A stretch of 64,000 nucleotides of DNA from Colletes latitarsis (lineage: Eukaryota; Arthropoda; Insecta; Hymenoptera; Colletidae). The stretch lies in contig NW_027488378.1 of the NCBI RefSeq assembly GCF_051014445.1, positions 4,402,001 to 4,466,000 of the forward strand, given 5' to 3'. Positions 27,923-36,430 of the stretch are shown piece after piece. A program made the translations under genes and the position numbers. Numbering within the stretch: position 1 is the stretch's first letter; every line of letters starts with the position of its first letter. The notes under the pieces were generated by a model. The model saw only the letters and a list, made by a program, of their open reading frames with translations. It was not told the origin of the DNA and did not search any database.

Positions 27923-28180
27923 TATTATTTCATTAGTATATGCATTTCATTATCTGCGGAAATTCGGTATTTTTACAAAGTAACTAAGTATTTTAAATAT
28001 ATTCTGACAGGTTCACAGGTGGAAACAAGTGACTGTCGTTACCTGTGTTCAAAATGCCAGCTAGTCAAATGCTAATTTGTTAACAATAACATTTATTGAA
28101 TGAAATTTCTGCTATTTCTGCAAATATCTCATTGAATAAATCACCATCTTTCTATTATATATACATTTACTAAATACATA

Positions 28181-28423
28181 ATGGCTCAGGTATCCAATGA
28201 AGTTACTCTTATTGAAAATATAAAATATTGATAGTATTATATGTTAGAAAAAAGTGGTTTCTTCAATTTAATTCATGTAAGCATCAGTAATGAGATCTTG
28301 AAAATTGACGCTGTGATTAATTTTCAAATGGCCTCTGTGCCATTATTTCTACAACAAAATGTTGATTCATCAGTCTCTATCTACTCTACCCTTCCACAAT
28401 TGCTGCGCAGTATTTTTATTTAA
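28181..28423 (+). pseudogene. small interrupted ORF, unknown
   Basis: An ATG at 28181 (MAQVSNEVTLIENIKY) runs 16 codons to adjacent TGA and TAG at 28229-28234, then continues in the same frame from ATG 28241 for 60 residues to TAA after 28420. The second part includes VSISNEILKIDAVINFQMAS. No domain, signal peptide or membrane span is recognised. Two stops in an otherwise 80-codon frame suggest a decayed exon, but chance is possible in DNA this AT-rich. Confidence 0.25.
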
Positions 28424-28791
28424 TGTTAGTTATATAATATATCACGACATTGCTCATAATTATACGTTAGCATATATGGTAATTTTAAAACAATATCTGT
28501 AACTGAGTTTGTTTTTAGAAAACCACGTTCTTTGCTTTTCAAATATCTTTATATAATGCAATGGCTTTTAAAAACTAAGGGTATAAACATCTCACCGTAA
28601 ACCGTAAATAGTTTACATTTTAAAGATCCAGAAACAGGCGCTCATACGAATAAAACAGAAACTACGTGGAAGCATAGTAAACACTTTTTGCCTGAATATT
28701 GTCGGTTAGTATTTGCAGTTCCACACGTTTTTTAATATGTTTTTCTAACATATAATACAAAATAATAAATATTATATTTTCTATTTTCAGC
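28424..28791. other. AT-rich stretch, no gene seen
   Basis: About 370 bp with no extended frame on either strand. Its right end is a pyrimidine-rich run, ATTTTCTATTTTCAG at 28776-28790, which has the form of a 3' splice site for the exon-like frame that follows. Confidence 0.5.
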
Positions 28792-28953
28792 AAAAAAGAT
28801 AATTTCATTGGGTACTTAAGCCATTACGTGTTTTATAAACCTTCCAAGCAAGGAAAGGATGATTTATTTAATCAGTTCTTAAAAGAAATTTCAGAAATTT
28901 CATTTGATGATGATCGATTCTGTAAAAAATCAAAATATACCAGACTTAGATGA
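28792..28953 (+). pseudogene. exon-like open frame after a splice-acceptor-like site
   Basis: The frame starts two bases after CTATTTTCAG (ends 28790) and is open for 53 codons to TGA at 28951-28953. Its composition is protein-like, with KDNFIGYLSHYVFYKPSKQG near the start and an acidic DDDRF near the end. It has no initiator ATG, so it would be an internal exon. A separate 60-codon ORF at 28950-29132 overlaps its stop in another frame and has no recognisable feature. The protein family is unknown to me. It could be a remnant of a captured gene or of a larger mobile element. Confidence 0.3.
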
Positions 28954-29317
28954 TAATGAAATTTAATAATAAAAACAAGTTAAACCAACGTACTGCGTAC
29001 AATAGTAATTTACTATATATTGTAAACACTGTCAGCGACGGGGAGACATTTTTTACTGTTGCTGCATGTACTGTCTACATACCTGGTTTTAATACTGTCC
29101 ACCTGACCGACTCGTGGAAGTTCTATGCCTAAAAAAATGATTTTTATGCATCATACAAATTCTTCTACAAATTCCCATTTGACAATGTAGAATAGATCCA
29201 ATTAGATAAATTATTTATAATTTTTAAAATGAACATAGCAACGATGGTCACTAGTTTCTATCTGTGAACCTGTCAAAAAATCTACTTGACCTTACTTTTT
29301 TACTGTAACTTTTTATA

Positions 29318-29322
29318 ATAAC
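29318..29322. repeat. target site duplication of copia, left
   Basis: ATAAC directly left of the LTR at 29323. The same five bases follow the other LTR at 33743-33747. Five bp is the usual duplication length for Ty1/copia integration. Confidence 0.9.
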
Positions 29323-29545
29323 TGTTAAAATACTGTTTATATTATTTATTATAATGAATCTTGTTACAAAACAAACACACTTATTTTCCATTGTGAAAAG
29401 AAAACTTAAAAACTAAAAGAACATTCCTCTACATGTGCTTCTTTCACACACACACACACACACACACCACACTACCCCTCTTATCTGAAACGGTAAACTC
29501 CTAAACACTAAAGAAACTAACGAATTTTAAGTCATATTTCTAACA
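29323..29545 (-). repeat. copia 3' LTR (223 bp)
   Basis: Bounded by TGTTA...TAACA, the short inverted ends typical of LTRs. It matches 33558-33742 except for AAAAGAAC versus AAAAAAC, CTCTACA versus CTCGACG, CTTCTTT versus CTTCTCT, and an extra ~37 bp that includes a long CA run and CCACACTACCCCTCTTATCTG. This LTR therefore carries sequence absent from the 5' LTR. Confidence 0.95.
29445..29467. repeat. (CA)n microsatellite in the 3' LTR
   Basis: About eleven CA units inside the left LTR. The right LTR has a shorter, interrupted CA run at the same place, so the tract is a likely site of slippage and part of the LTR length difference. Confidence 0.9.
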
Positions 29546-29555
29546 CGCCTTCTTG
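29546..29555 (-). promoter_or_regulatory. polypurine tract of copia (probable)
   Basis: On the minus strand the bases just before the 3' LTR read CAAGAAGGCG, a short purine-rich run abutting the LTR start. This is where plus-strand priming occurs in LTR elements. It is short and imperfect, so the call rests mainly on position. Confidence 0.55.
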
Positions 29556-29567
29556 ACTTAAAATTTA

Positions 29568-29650
29568 TCAAAACAACAACAAAAATTTTGCCTTTCCTAA
29601 CGATTTAGTCAGTACATCTGCAATTTGATCGTCCGTAGTCACACTTATTA
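29568..29650 (-). pseudogene. C-terminal tail of copia pol (out of frame)
   Basis: After the RNase H frame stops, the next frame reads DDQIADVLTKSLGKAKF and ends at TGA (29570-29568 on the minus strand). The D..LTK.L motif is the usual end of copia Pol. A small indel near 29650 separates it from the upstream frame. Confidence 0.75.
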
Positions 29651-30865
29651 GTCCCTTTTTTCATAATCATAAACAAAATGATAACTTATATCTATATGCT
29701 TGGAATTTTTTGAAAATTTTCCATTTTTTGATAAGGCTATCGCTCCAATATTGTCTTCATATATTTTTACTGGATTGTCATTCTTCACGTCAAAAACAGA
29801 TAAAATGCCCTTAATTGGAATGATTTCTTCTACACAATCAGCAAGAGCGTAGTATTCAGCATGCGTTGAGGCTCTGGAGACAATTTTTTGTTTTTGCGAT
29901 TTCCATAGTACTACATTTCCAAAAACTCGTATGATTATCCCTGTAGTCGATTTTCTGTCCGTAGTGTCTGCAGCCCAATCAGCGTCAACAAATGCATCCA
30001 TTATTTCCTGAGTAGTTGAGTTATAAACAAGATTTATGGAACGAGTGTGATACAAGTATTTTAGAACACGTGTGCTGTCATAGCTATTTTGGAATCGACT
30101 TAGGTAATTGACCGCAAATGAAATGTCTGGGCGAGTACCATTTGCAATATACAATAATGCTCCAATTAAATTCCTATATTTCAGTTCTTCATCCACTATA
30201 TCAGCAGGTTCAATTTTTCGATTCATTTCCATAGGTGTATCGAACCTTTTACTATTTATTATTCCGTACTTATGACTAAGATTTTCAATATATTTTTCTT
30301 GATTCAAGTATATTTCCTCTTTACTTTGGTTACGTTGTACTTCAATTCCCAAGTATTGCTTTATTTGTCCCAAGTCTTTCATGCGAAATCGTTTATTAAG
30401 CATGATCTTAACTTCATCTATAGCCATTTCATTTATACCACTGATTAATATATCATCCACATATAAAATAATATATATTTTTGTGTCGTTTATCTCTCCA
30501 GTATACAGACAGTAATCATAATCAGATCTTTTAAAATGCAAGCTTATCATGTAATTATGAAAACAATCATACCAGTCACGTGGACTTTCTCTCAATCCAT
30601 AAAGCGCCTTCTTAAGTAAACAAACCTTATCTGACTGTATATTACTACCATCAGGAGGGTAGATGTAAACTTCAGACTTGATATTTCCGTTTAAAAAAGC
30701 TGTTTGAACATCCATTTGTTCTATTTTTAAATTTTTAACACATGCAATTGACAGCAACACCTTTAGCGTGCTCATTCTTGCAACCGGTGAATAAACTTCT
30801 TCATCGCTTTGGTACAACTGTTGGAAATGCGACTTTGGCGACAATGCGCGCTTTGCATACTCCAT
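29648..30865 (-). pseudogene. copia reverse transcriptase / RNase H
   Basis: A 405-codon frame, the longest in the window. Copia-type RT spans roughly residues 20-260: SPVAR at 26-30, the first catalytic Asp in QMDVQTAFLNG (D52), the YGL...W box at 89-98, the catalytic YVDD at 135-138, then KYLGIEVQ-like sequence (QYLGIEVQ, 170-177). RNase H follows with Asp in FVDADWA (D294), RKSTTG, Glu in HAEY (E337), Asp in YEDN (D371) and KHIDI. The catalytic residues are all present. The first ~18 residues from the ATG are out of register with the family; the real N-terminus lies in the overlapping frame at 30801-31082. The enzyme would copy element RNA into DNA in cytoplasmic virus-like particles, but the frame breaks make it non-functional here. 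Confidence 0.92.
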
Positions 30866-31082
30866 CTGTCTTAATTCTATATATCCACTTTACTTCAATT
30901 ATTTTCTTATTTATTGGAACGTTGACCAAATCCCATGTGTCGTTTTCTTTTAAACCATCAAGTTCTTGTTTCATAGCCGCTTTCCATTTTCTTGACTCTT
31001 CGCAGTTCAATGGTTCTTGGTAGTTTTCAGGTATCAAAGCATTGCAATAGTTTGTATATACGACATGATCATCAAATTTCAC
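30801..31082 (-). pseudogene. N-terminal part of copia RT domain
   Basis: A 93-codon frame containing WKAAMKQELDGLKENDTWDL and KWIYRIKTDGVCKARIVAK, the standard entry into the copia RT domain. Homology stops after ARIVAK and resumes in the frame that carries DEEVYSPVAR, so an indel lies near 30830. The last residues of this ORF are shifted sequence. Confidence 0.85.
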
Positions 31083-31298
31083 AACATTTCACACATTATG
31101 TTACGCTTGGGGCGTGTATCTTATTTAACTTCCTCAGTTTTGCTGCATTGATAATCGTCAGTTTTATTTTCTTTTATTTTCAAAACTCTTTCTTCTTCTT
31201 CTTCTTCTTCTTCTTCTTCTTTTGGCGTTTCCCCTTCGTATTTTTCTTCGTTATCAGTATTTCTATAAATGGTATATCTTGCACGTGACGACTTACAA
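31083..31298 (-). pseudogene. degenerate integrase-RT linker with (GAA)n run
   Basis: Between the integrase and RT frames there is no long open frame. The centre is a CTT run on the plus strand (31190-31221), which on the coding strand is GAA/AAG repeat, matching the charged, variable linker usual in copia Pol. Flanking sequence is frame-shifted. Confidence 0.6.
31190..31221. repeat. (CTT)n microsatellite
   Basis: About ten uninterrupted CTT units (plus strand), inside the copia linker. Trinucleotide slippage there would preserve frame. Confidence 0.95.
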
Positions 31299-32282
31299 CT
31301 ATTTTGTCATTAACCAATATCTGTATACCCTATTAATATTAATTCCTTTTTCGGCCTTTGGATTTAGCTTTGAATATCTGCATGCCTCGGGAATTCGTAC
31401 AAAAGCAGTGCTTCCATATAAGTGTAAGTTTGAAACATCAGCCCTTTTATTAAAAAATATTTCATATGGTGTTTTTCTTATTCTTGTGTTTGCTAATAGG
31501 CGATTTCCAATGTAGGCAGCCGTGTAAATACATTCTGGCCAATAAAACTTGTCGACATTTGCCTCTGACAGCAAGCAGCGTGCACGATCCATTATCGTTC
31601 TGTTGTGCCTTTCGGCGACTCCGTTCAATTCGTGTGTGTATGCTGGTCCTGGTTTCAAATAAATACCTTCTCGTTTCGCTAATTCATCAAAGTTTTTGTT
31701 AAGATATGATTCTCTTCCATTGTCACATCGAATTTCTTTAATACTTTTTCCAGTTTGATTTTTTACTAATTTCCTAATATACCTAATGAAGCAATAAAAA
31801 ACATCACTTTTTTGTTTTATGCAATACACAACAGCAATTTTACTGAAATCATCTATAAAAGACACAAAGTATTTCTCACCATTATGACCTGTCTGAGTTA
31901 TTGGACCATGGACATCTGTATGGACTATTTGTAACAAATCATTTGCTCTTGTACGTTTGTTTTTAAATTTCAAATTTGTCATTTTATTCTCCGGACAAAC
32001 TTCGCATTTTATAAATTCGTTTTCGAGTTTCACCGGTGTTCCATTTAGCAGCTGAGCTTCACACAAATATTTTAAATCTCTAAAATTTGTGTGACAAAGT
32101 ATATATCTATGCCATTTTTCTATATTTGAAATTCCCATTGAACTAGTGTACGTACTTGTTTTCTTATTCTCAAGTCTGGCAACTTCTCCATTTAATTCAA
32201 AGAGTTTATTTCTTTTAACAGCAATAGCAATGAGTTTTTCTTTCGAATTACAAATTTTATTGTAATTCATTGTCTTTCTCAA
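31299..32282 (-). pseudogene. copia integrase (GAG-pre-integrase plus core)
   Basis: A 327-codon frame. The N-terminal zinc-binding HHCC module is visible as WHRYILCH (H58, H64) and CEVC (C93, C96). The rve core follows with the DDE triad: HTDVHGP (D123), CDNGRE (D187) and LNGVAER (E224). TPYE and KLNPKA downstream are typical of the copia C-terminal side. The enzyme joins element cDNA to chromosomal DNA. The first ~15 residues and the last ~15 are out of register: the upstream frame ends in FEKDNELQ before a stop, and homology to the KGI..GY region shifts frame near 31345. The catalytic residues are intact but the polyprotein is interrupted at both ends. Confidence 0.92.
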
Positions 32283-32690
32283 ACATTATTTTTAATTGTT
32301 TTGATTTACAAATACAAGAGACACTTAGTAAGTTTTGTTTCATTTCTGGTACATAGTATATACATTTTTAATCTTTATTCCCTCCGACTTATCATTAATG
32401 TTAATCATTACATTACCAATTTTTCCAGATATTAGTTTAAAACCATCACCAACTTTAATATCAACCGGGTTTTGTAGATTTTTGGATTCATAAAAGTACT
32501 CATCTGTGTTTATTATGTGATCTGAGCAACCACTATCTAGTAGCCATTTAATATTTCTACTTCTTCTATTTTGCTACTTTTCATTACTTCAACCTTGAAT
32601 GAATTGTAATTTCTACTGTCATCTAGACTCGAATTTCCAGCCACTTTTCTATCGTGTCTATTTTGTATATGTTTGAAAAGGTTGCATTTT
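32283..32690 (-). pseudogene. copia protease region
   Basis: The aspartic protease signature LDSGCSDH is encoded at 32517-32540, followed by a frame through VYYVPEM and LLSVSC to about 32283. DSG is the catalytic motif of copia proteases, which cut the Gag-Pol polyprotein. Upstream toward gag the frame shifts at least once, near 32555. The stretch is too broken to appear as one long ORF. Confidence 0.8.
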
Positions 32691-33474
32691 GTAATAATTA
32701 TTAAAGTTTTCTGGGCAGTAACGTTGGATGTGCCCTGACTTATTACACTGACTTAACATACCGCTTCAGTAGTCGTTGCACTGCTATGCTGATTATCCTT
32801 TGAATTGAGATACTTGTTCTGATTGCGTTGTACGTGTCGAAACCTATGACCTCTAGGATTTTTAGTTAAATTTGAACTAAACGTGCGAGTGTAATTTCTG
32901 CTGTACTCAAAGTAGTAACTTTTACCGTTTCTCTTTTGATACTCTAACAGTAATTTAGATTTTACATACTCAACTGTTTTCTCCTTCGTTGGCAGTGCAT
33001 CAATAATATCAACAATACGTGAGAAGTTAACGTTAATAACAGATAATTCAATTTATCCTCTTCATTCACAGTCTCACCAGTATTTTTGAGCCTATTTATA
33101 TGCGTTTCAAATTCGTTAAAGAAGTCACTTGGATTTTCACCTTCTTTCATTTTTAATTCTAACAATCTTCTTTTACACAATAGCTTTACTGCACTGTTTT
33201 TAACTAGATAAATTTCGTCAAGCTTTGCAATCATATTTTTCGCAGTCGTTTCTGATATTATTAATTCTAACTGAGTGTTTGAAATACTGTTTACGATGTA
33301 ACTTTTTGCTTTAATTTCCTTTTTTATTCCAATCTTCGACTCTTATTTCAGCCGGTCTTTCATCATGTAGAATAACCTCGTTACAGTCTTTCATTTCTAA
33401 AAATAAATTTAGCCTGAATTTCCAGTTCCATAAAATATTTGTAACATGAAATCGTCCTTTTTTTCACTTGCCAT
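32691..33474 (-). pseudogene. copia gag, frameshifted
   Basis: A likely start ATG is at 33474 (MASEKKDD). A frame change leads into NWKFRLNLFLE and DERPAEIR, then another into the 90-codon frame at 33234-32962 with LCKRRLLELKMKEGENPSDF and EEDKLNYLLLTL, which is the UBN2-type gag core. A third shift leads to IIDALPTKEKTVEYVKSKLL. The C-terminal CCHC zinc knuckle (CNKSGHIQRYC at 32747-32715) is split: its first cysteine codon at 32758-32756 is in another frame, separated by two extra bases that create a TAA. Gag would form the particle and bind element RNA; here it is inactivated. Confidence 0.85.
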
Positions 33475-33545
33475 GCTTCAAACTTAGGTTATCTTCCTTT
33501 CACAACTAAATTTCTTTTCTTTACTGTTAACGAACAAACCACGGA

Positions 33546-33557
33546 CCTCTGCTACCA
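33546..33557 (-). promoter_or_regulatory. primer binding site, initiator tRNA-Met
   Basis: On the minus strand TGGTAGCAGAGG directly follows the 5' LTR. It is complementary to the 3' end (CCTCTGCTACCA) of eukaryotic initiator tRNA-Met, the usual primer for Ty1/copia elements. The match is 12 nt with no gap to the LTR. Confidence 0.9.
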
Positions 33558-33742
33558 TGTTAAAATACTGTTTATATTATTTATTATAATGAATCTTGTT
33601 ACAAAACAAACACACTTATTTTCCATTGTGAAAAGAAAACTTAAAAACTAAAAAACATTCCTCGACGTGTGCTTCTCTCACAAACACACACACACTCCTA
33701 AACACTAAAGAAACTAACGAATTTTAAGTCATATTTCTAACA
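33558..33742 (-). repeat. copia 5' LTR (185 bp)
   Basis: Bounded by TGTTA...TAACA and about 38 bp shorter than the 3' LTR because the CA run is short and the CCACACTACC...GGTAAACTCC stretch is missing. It would contain the promoter; no clear TATA box can be assigned on the minus strand with confidence. Confidence 0.93.
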
Positions 33743-33747
33743 ATAAC
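33743..33747. repeat. target site duplication of copia, right
   Basis: ATAAC immediately after the LTR end TAACA, matching 29318-29322. Confidence 0.9.
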
Positions 33748-33756
33748 AGTAACATG

Positions 33757-33831
33757 TACTGAATTAGGCGAATCGAATAATGTATAACTCACCCCGATCC
33801 GTGAACGGGCCTAGCGTTTGCTAGGAATATA
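33757..33831 (-). repeat. right arm of the inverted repeat pair (~75 bp)
   Basis: Starts TACTGAATTAGGCGAATCG and ends CTAGGAATATA, the reverse complement of 27852-27922 with small differences. It begins 9 bp after the copia target duplication, so copia inserted almost at the inner edge of this arm. Confidence 0.7.
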
Positions 33832-33878
33832 ATGTTCCATAACTTTTCAACAAAGTCTAAAATTTTTCCCAAGGGTTT

Positions 33879-34103
33879 TTGAATACCTATACACTGTATA
33901 GATATCCTGTTTCCTTCAACCGAACGACATGTGTCCCTAAAAAATATATTTATAAAGTAAGTCGGTCAAGTAGGAAGAATATTCAGATATTTAAGAATAT
34001 GAATATATTGGTAAAAATATCCATTCCTCTTACCTTTATGTCCTGTGTATTGGATAATATAGATTTACATACTTTTACCGCTGAATTCGAAATTCTGAAC
34101 TAA
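33879..34103 (+). pseudogene. unknown coding remnant, relative of 27634-27700
   Basis: A 74-codon frame whose middle (KVSRSSRKNIQI, then NILVKI) resembles KVSGPSGKNIKI and ILVKV encoded near 27634-27700. At DNA level GTAAGT, AAGTAGGAAGAATATT and ATATTGGTAAAA align in order. The family is not recognised. The first ~25 residues have no counterpart on the left. The two look like diverged duplicates in direct orientation on either side of the inverted-repeat element. Confidence 0.35.
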
Positions 34104-34149
34104 ACATAGGTACAGGACTCGTAAAAACCGTTTTTTATTCTTTTTATAG

Positions 34150-34416
34150 TTTTATCTGTTTTCCAAAAAACAACCAATTAAATTAAGTTGCAAGAATGCA
34201 AAAGCGATAAAACTTACAGAGGCTTTAATAGAAAATTATAAAACAAAATGTTTACTTAAGACTTTACCTTTTGTAAAAACCGGCGATATTGACTGTGTGT
34301 GTGTAAATCGTCGTACGTTCGTGCCCGGTGCAGTAAAACACGTGCATCGATCTAGGTTACGTACGTTCCTCACGTGCCACTTTCTCAATCTATACTTTTA
34401 CATAAAAATTACTTAG
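34150..34416 (+). pseudogene. 88-codon exon-like open frame
   Basis: Opens right after a splice-acceptor-like TTTTTTATTCTTTTTATAG (AG at 34148-34149) and stays open to TAG at 34414-34416. It reads FYLFSKKQPIKLSCKNAKAI, then KLTEALIENYKTK; no ATG start exists, so it would be an internal exon. CCTTTTGTAAAA near 34270 could be a donor, which would make only the first ~40 codons coding; the later half is GC-richer and less protein-like. The family is unknown to me. Confidence 0.3.
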
Positions 34417-34505
34417 AAAATCACTCCTACTCCTCATTTGGACAGAATTTTTACTTTCATGATTTTAGCGAAAAGTCGTTTTCCTGCTCGGGGAACACAT
34501 ATGTA

Positions 34506-35882
34506 CAGGGTGTTCGGCCACCCCTGGGAAAAATTTTAATGGGGGATTCTAGATGCCAAAATACGAAAATACAGACGAAAATCAAGAATACCAATTTGTT
34601 GATAGAGGCTACGTTGAAAAGTTATTAACAATTAAACTCAAAAATTTCAAATCGTTCTGGAAAAATTGTTATCGGTTGCGGGGGTCAATTGCAATCATTT
34701 TTGGTGAATACACATACCTCCGAAATCTTACCCACTTTCGAGATAAAAATTCGAGAATGTGTGAAATTTTTTCGATGGAAAAGAAAAATTTCAAATCGTT
34801 TTGGAAAAATTGTTATCGGTTGCGGGGGTTACTTACAACCATTTTGGGTGAATCGTCATACCCCCCTAATCATGCGCATTTTCGAGAAAGAAATTCAGTA
34901 CGGGCGGAACTTTAAACGTTAATAACTTTTTAATAAAGCCTCCATTAACAAATTGGTATTCTTGATTTTCGTCTTACTTTGGTCTCTAGAATCCCCTGGG
35001 AGAAATTGTAATGGGAGATTCTAGAGGTTAAAGTAGGATGAAAATCAAGAATACCAATTTGTTGATGGAGTAATACGATACTAAACAAGTTATTGACGTT
35101 TAAAGTTCCGCTCTTACTTTCGAATTTTTTTCTCGAAAATGCGCAGGATTTCGTATGTGGTATGTCTATTCACCGAAAATAATTGTAATTGACCCCCGAA
35201 ACCGAAAGTAATTTTTTCAGAACGATTTGAAATTTTCTTTTTCTTTCGTCGAAAAATTTAGGCACTGTCTGTCGATTTTTCTTAAAAATTCCTTTCTGAT
35301 TTTTATTCAGTTTGTAAAATAGTTGTTTAATAATACTCTTTGTGTAGGTACCCATGAGCTCTACTCGCGAAAAAAAACGTTTCATTGGAATATATTCACT
35401 ATTCACTATATCAGTAGGAGTTGCGGGGGCTGTTTGAAAATTTGACCAGTTATATGGGATTTTTCTCACTTTACGGGGTCAAGGAACAACTTTTCCAACA
35501 TCTCTACATATTCTCCATTAAAATATGCGTTGTGTTGCTGTTTGAAACATTAAAATCGTTCAATCCGGCTGTCGACCAAAAAAAAAAAATGCTTGTAACT
35601 GACCCCTGCAACGAAAACTAATTCTTCCAAGACGATTCGAAATTCTTTTTTACTTGAATTTTTTTTGTCGAAACTGAGTAGGATTTCGGGGGTACGATTC
35701 TAACTGACCTCCGCGACCAACAATAATTTTTTCAGAACGATTTGAAATTTTTTTATTTAATGTTATTAATAACTACTTTTTAACGAAACCTCAGTCGAAA
35801 AATTGATATTCTTAATTTTCGTCTTATTTTGGCTTCTAGAATCTCCCATTAAAATTTTTCCCAGGGGTGGCCAAACACCCTG
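34506..35882. mobile_element. composite terminal-inverted-repeat element A (1,377 bp)
   Basis: The left end CAGGGTGTTCGGCCACCCC and the right end GGGGTGGCCAAACACCCTG are inverted copies; the match extends about 60 bp through GGGAAAAATTTTAATGGG and GATTCTAGA. TA flanks both sides (34504-34505 and 35883-35884), the duplication typical of the Tc1/mariner/pogo superfamily. No transposase is encoded; ORFs inside are chance frames. The interior contains ~145-bp direct subrepeats (ATCGGTTGCGGGGGT at about 34669 and 34814) and a central palindrome where two element ends meet. I recall this repeat type from bee genomes but cannot verify it. Confidence 0.85.
34925..35065. repeat. central palindrome inside element A
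   Basis: CCTCCATTAACAAATTGG, ATTCTTGATTTTCGTC and TCTAGAATC on the left are mirrored by GATTCTAGAG, GATGAAAATCAAGAAT and CCAATTTGTTGATGGAG on the right, centred near 34995. It is what two inverted-repeat elements look like when fused end to end with their outermost ~40 bp lost. Confidence 0.75.
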
Positions 35883-35973
35883 TATATATTAAATCAATAT
35901 TAATGAAATTACACCTTGACCGAATTCATTTCAATCCCCCCACACTAATACATATATTGTGTGTAGCCCATAA

Positions 35974-36430
35974 ATGGTTGAGAATGGAGTCACCTTTCCT
36001 ATACTGGTATTATTAGATGGTCGCAGGTCCTGCATAAATTTCAATTTACATAATTTTTGTTTTGAGTAAACTCATTTTACTTTTTTGTATATTACCTAAT
36101 GCAACTCATATTTTCCAGCCATGCGATGTAGGAATATTTAGACGATTAAAAGTTGCATGGCGAAAGGTAGTACAGGAACATAGACAAAGTACGTAGGTAG
36201 ACTAAACCCATTACGAAGGTGAATTTCGCACCAATATATATATCATACCATATATAAATTCCATGAAGAAGGAAATGCTTTTAAAGCTTGTGGTGGCCTA
36301 TGACCGTTTAACTCAAATACAATTTACTAGACAAAACGTATTTCAGAAAGAAGAAAATAAATTAGAATTCATGTCGCCAGATGAAACTGACATCAATGAC
36401 AGCAATATAGGTAGTTTTACATAGCATTCA
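35974..36430 (+). pseudogene. pogo/Tigger-like DDE transposase remnant
   Basis: Three overlapping frames together carry the C-terminal half of a DDE_1 (pogo, Tigger, jerky) transposase core. Frame one from 35974 reads GVTFPILVLLDGRRSC, with the second catalytic Asp at 36016-36018; the family usually has LDGH.SH, so the histidines are lost. The frame then shifts, and 36038-36196 reads ILPNATHIFQPCDVGIFRRL then KVAWRKV, ending at TAG; NATH..QP.DV is a hallmark of this family. A third part, 36259-36330, reads FHEEGNAFKACGGL, stop, PFNSNTI, matching the usual FKA.GL.PFN end. The N-terminal DNA-binding part was not found. The gene is dead. Confidence 0.85.

Larger units (their letters stand above)
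29323..33742 (-). mobile_element. Ty1/copia LTR retrotransposon, decayed, copy 1
   Basis: A complete-structure element of 4,420 bp on the minus strand: 5' LTR at the right (33558-33742), tRNA-Met primer site, gag, protease, integrase, reverse transcriptase, RNase H, purine tract, and 3' LTR at the left (29323-29545). Integrase lies upstream of reverse transcriptase, which is the copia rather than gypsy order. ATAAC flanks both ends. At least six frame breaks (gag N-terminus, gag C-terminus, zinc knuckle, protease to integrase, before the RT core, after RNase H) show it is not autonomous. The LTRs differ by about three substitutions, a 1-bp indel and a larger length change, so insertion is not very recent, yet the copy at 56043-60462 is identical. 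Confidence 0.95.

Noticed and set aside
30742..31702. Plus-strand ORFs over the copia pol region
   Set aside because: They are antisense shadows of the minus-strand RT and integrase, including a poly-Phe stretch from the CTT microsatellite.
34553..34915. 120-codon ORF with repeated NFKSFWKNCYRLRG
   Set aside because: It lies wholly inside non-autonomous element A; the peptide repetition reflects the ~145-bp DNA subrepeats and not a protein family.
35170..35469. 99-codon minus-strand ORF
   Set aside because: It sits inside element A, is made of its subrepeat boxes, and has no recognisable domain.
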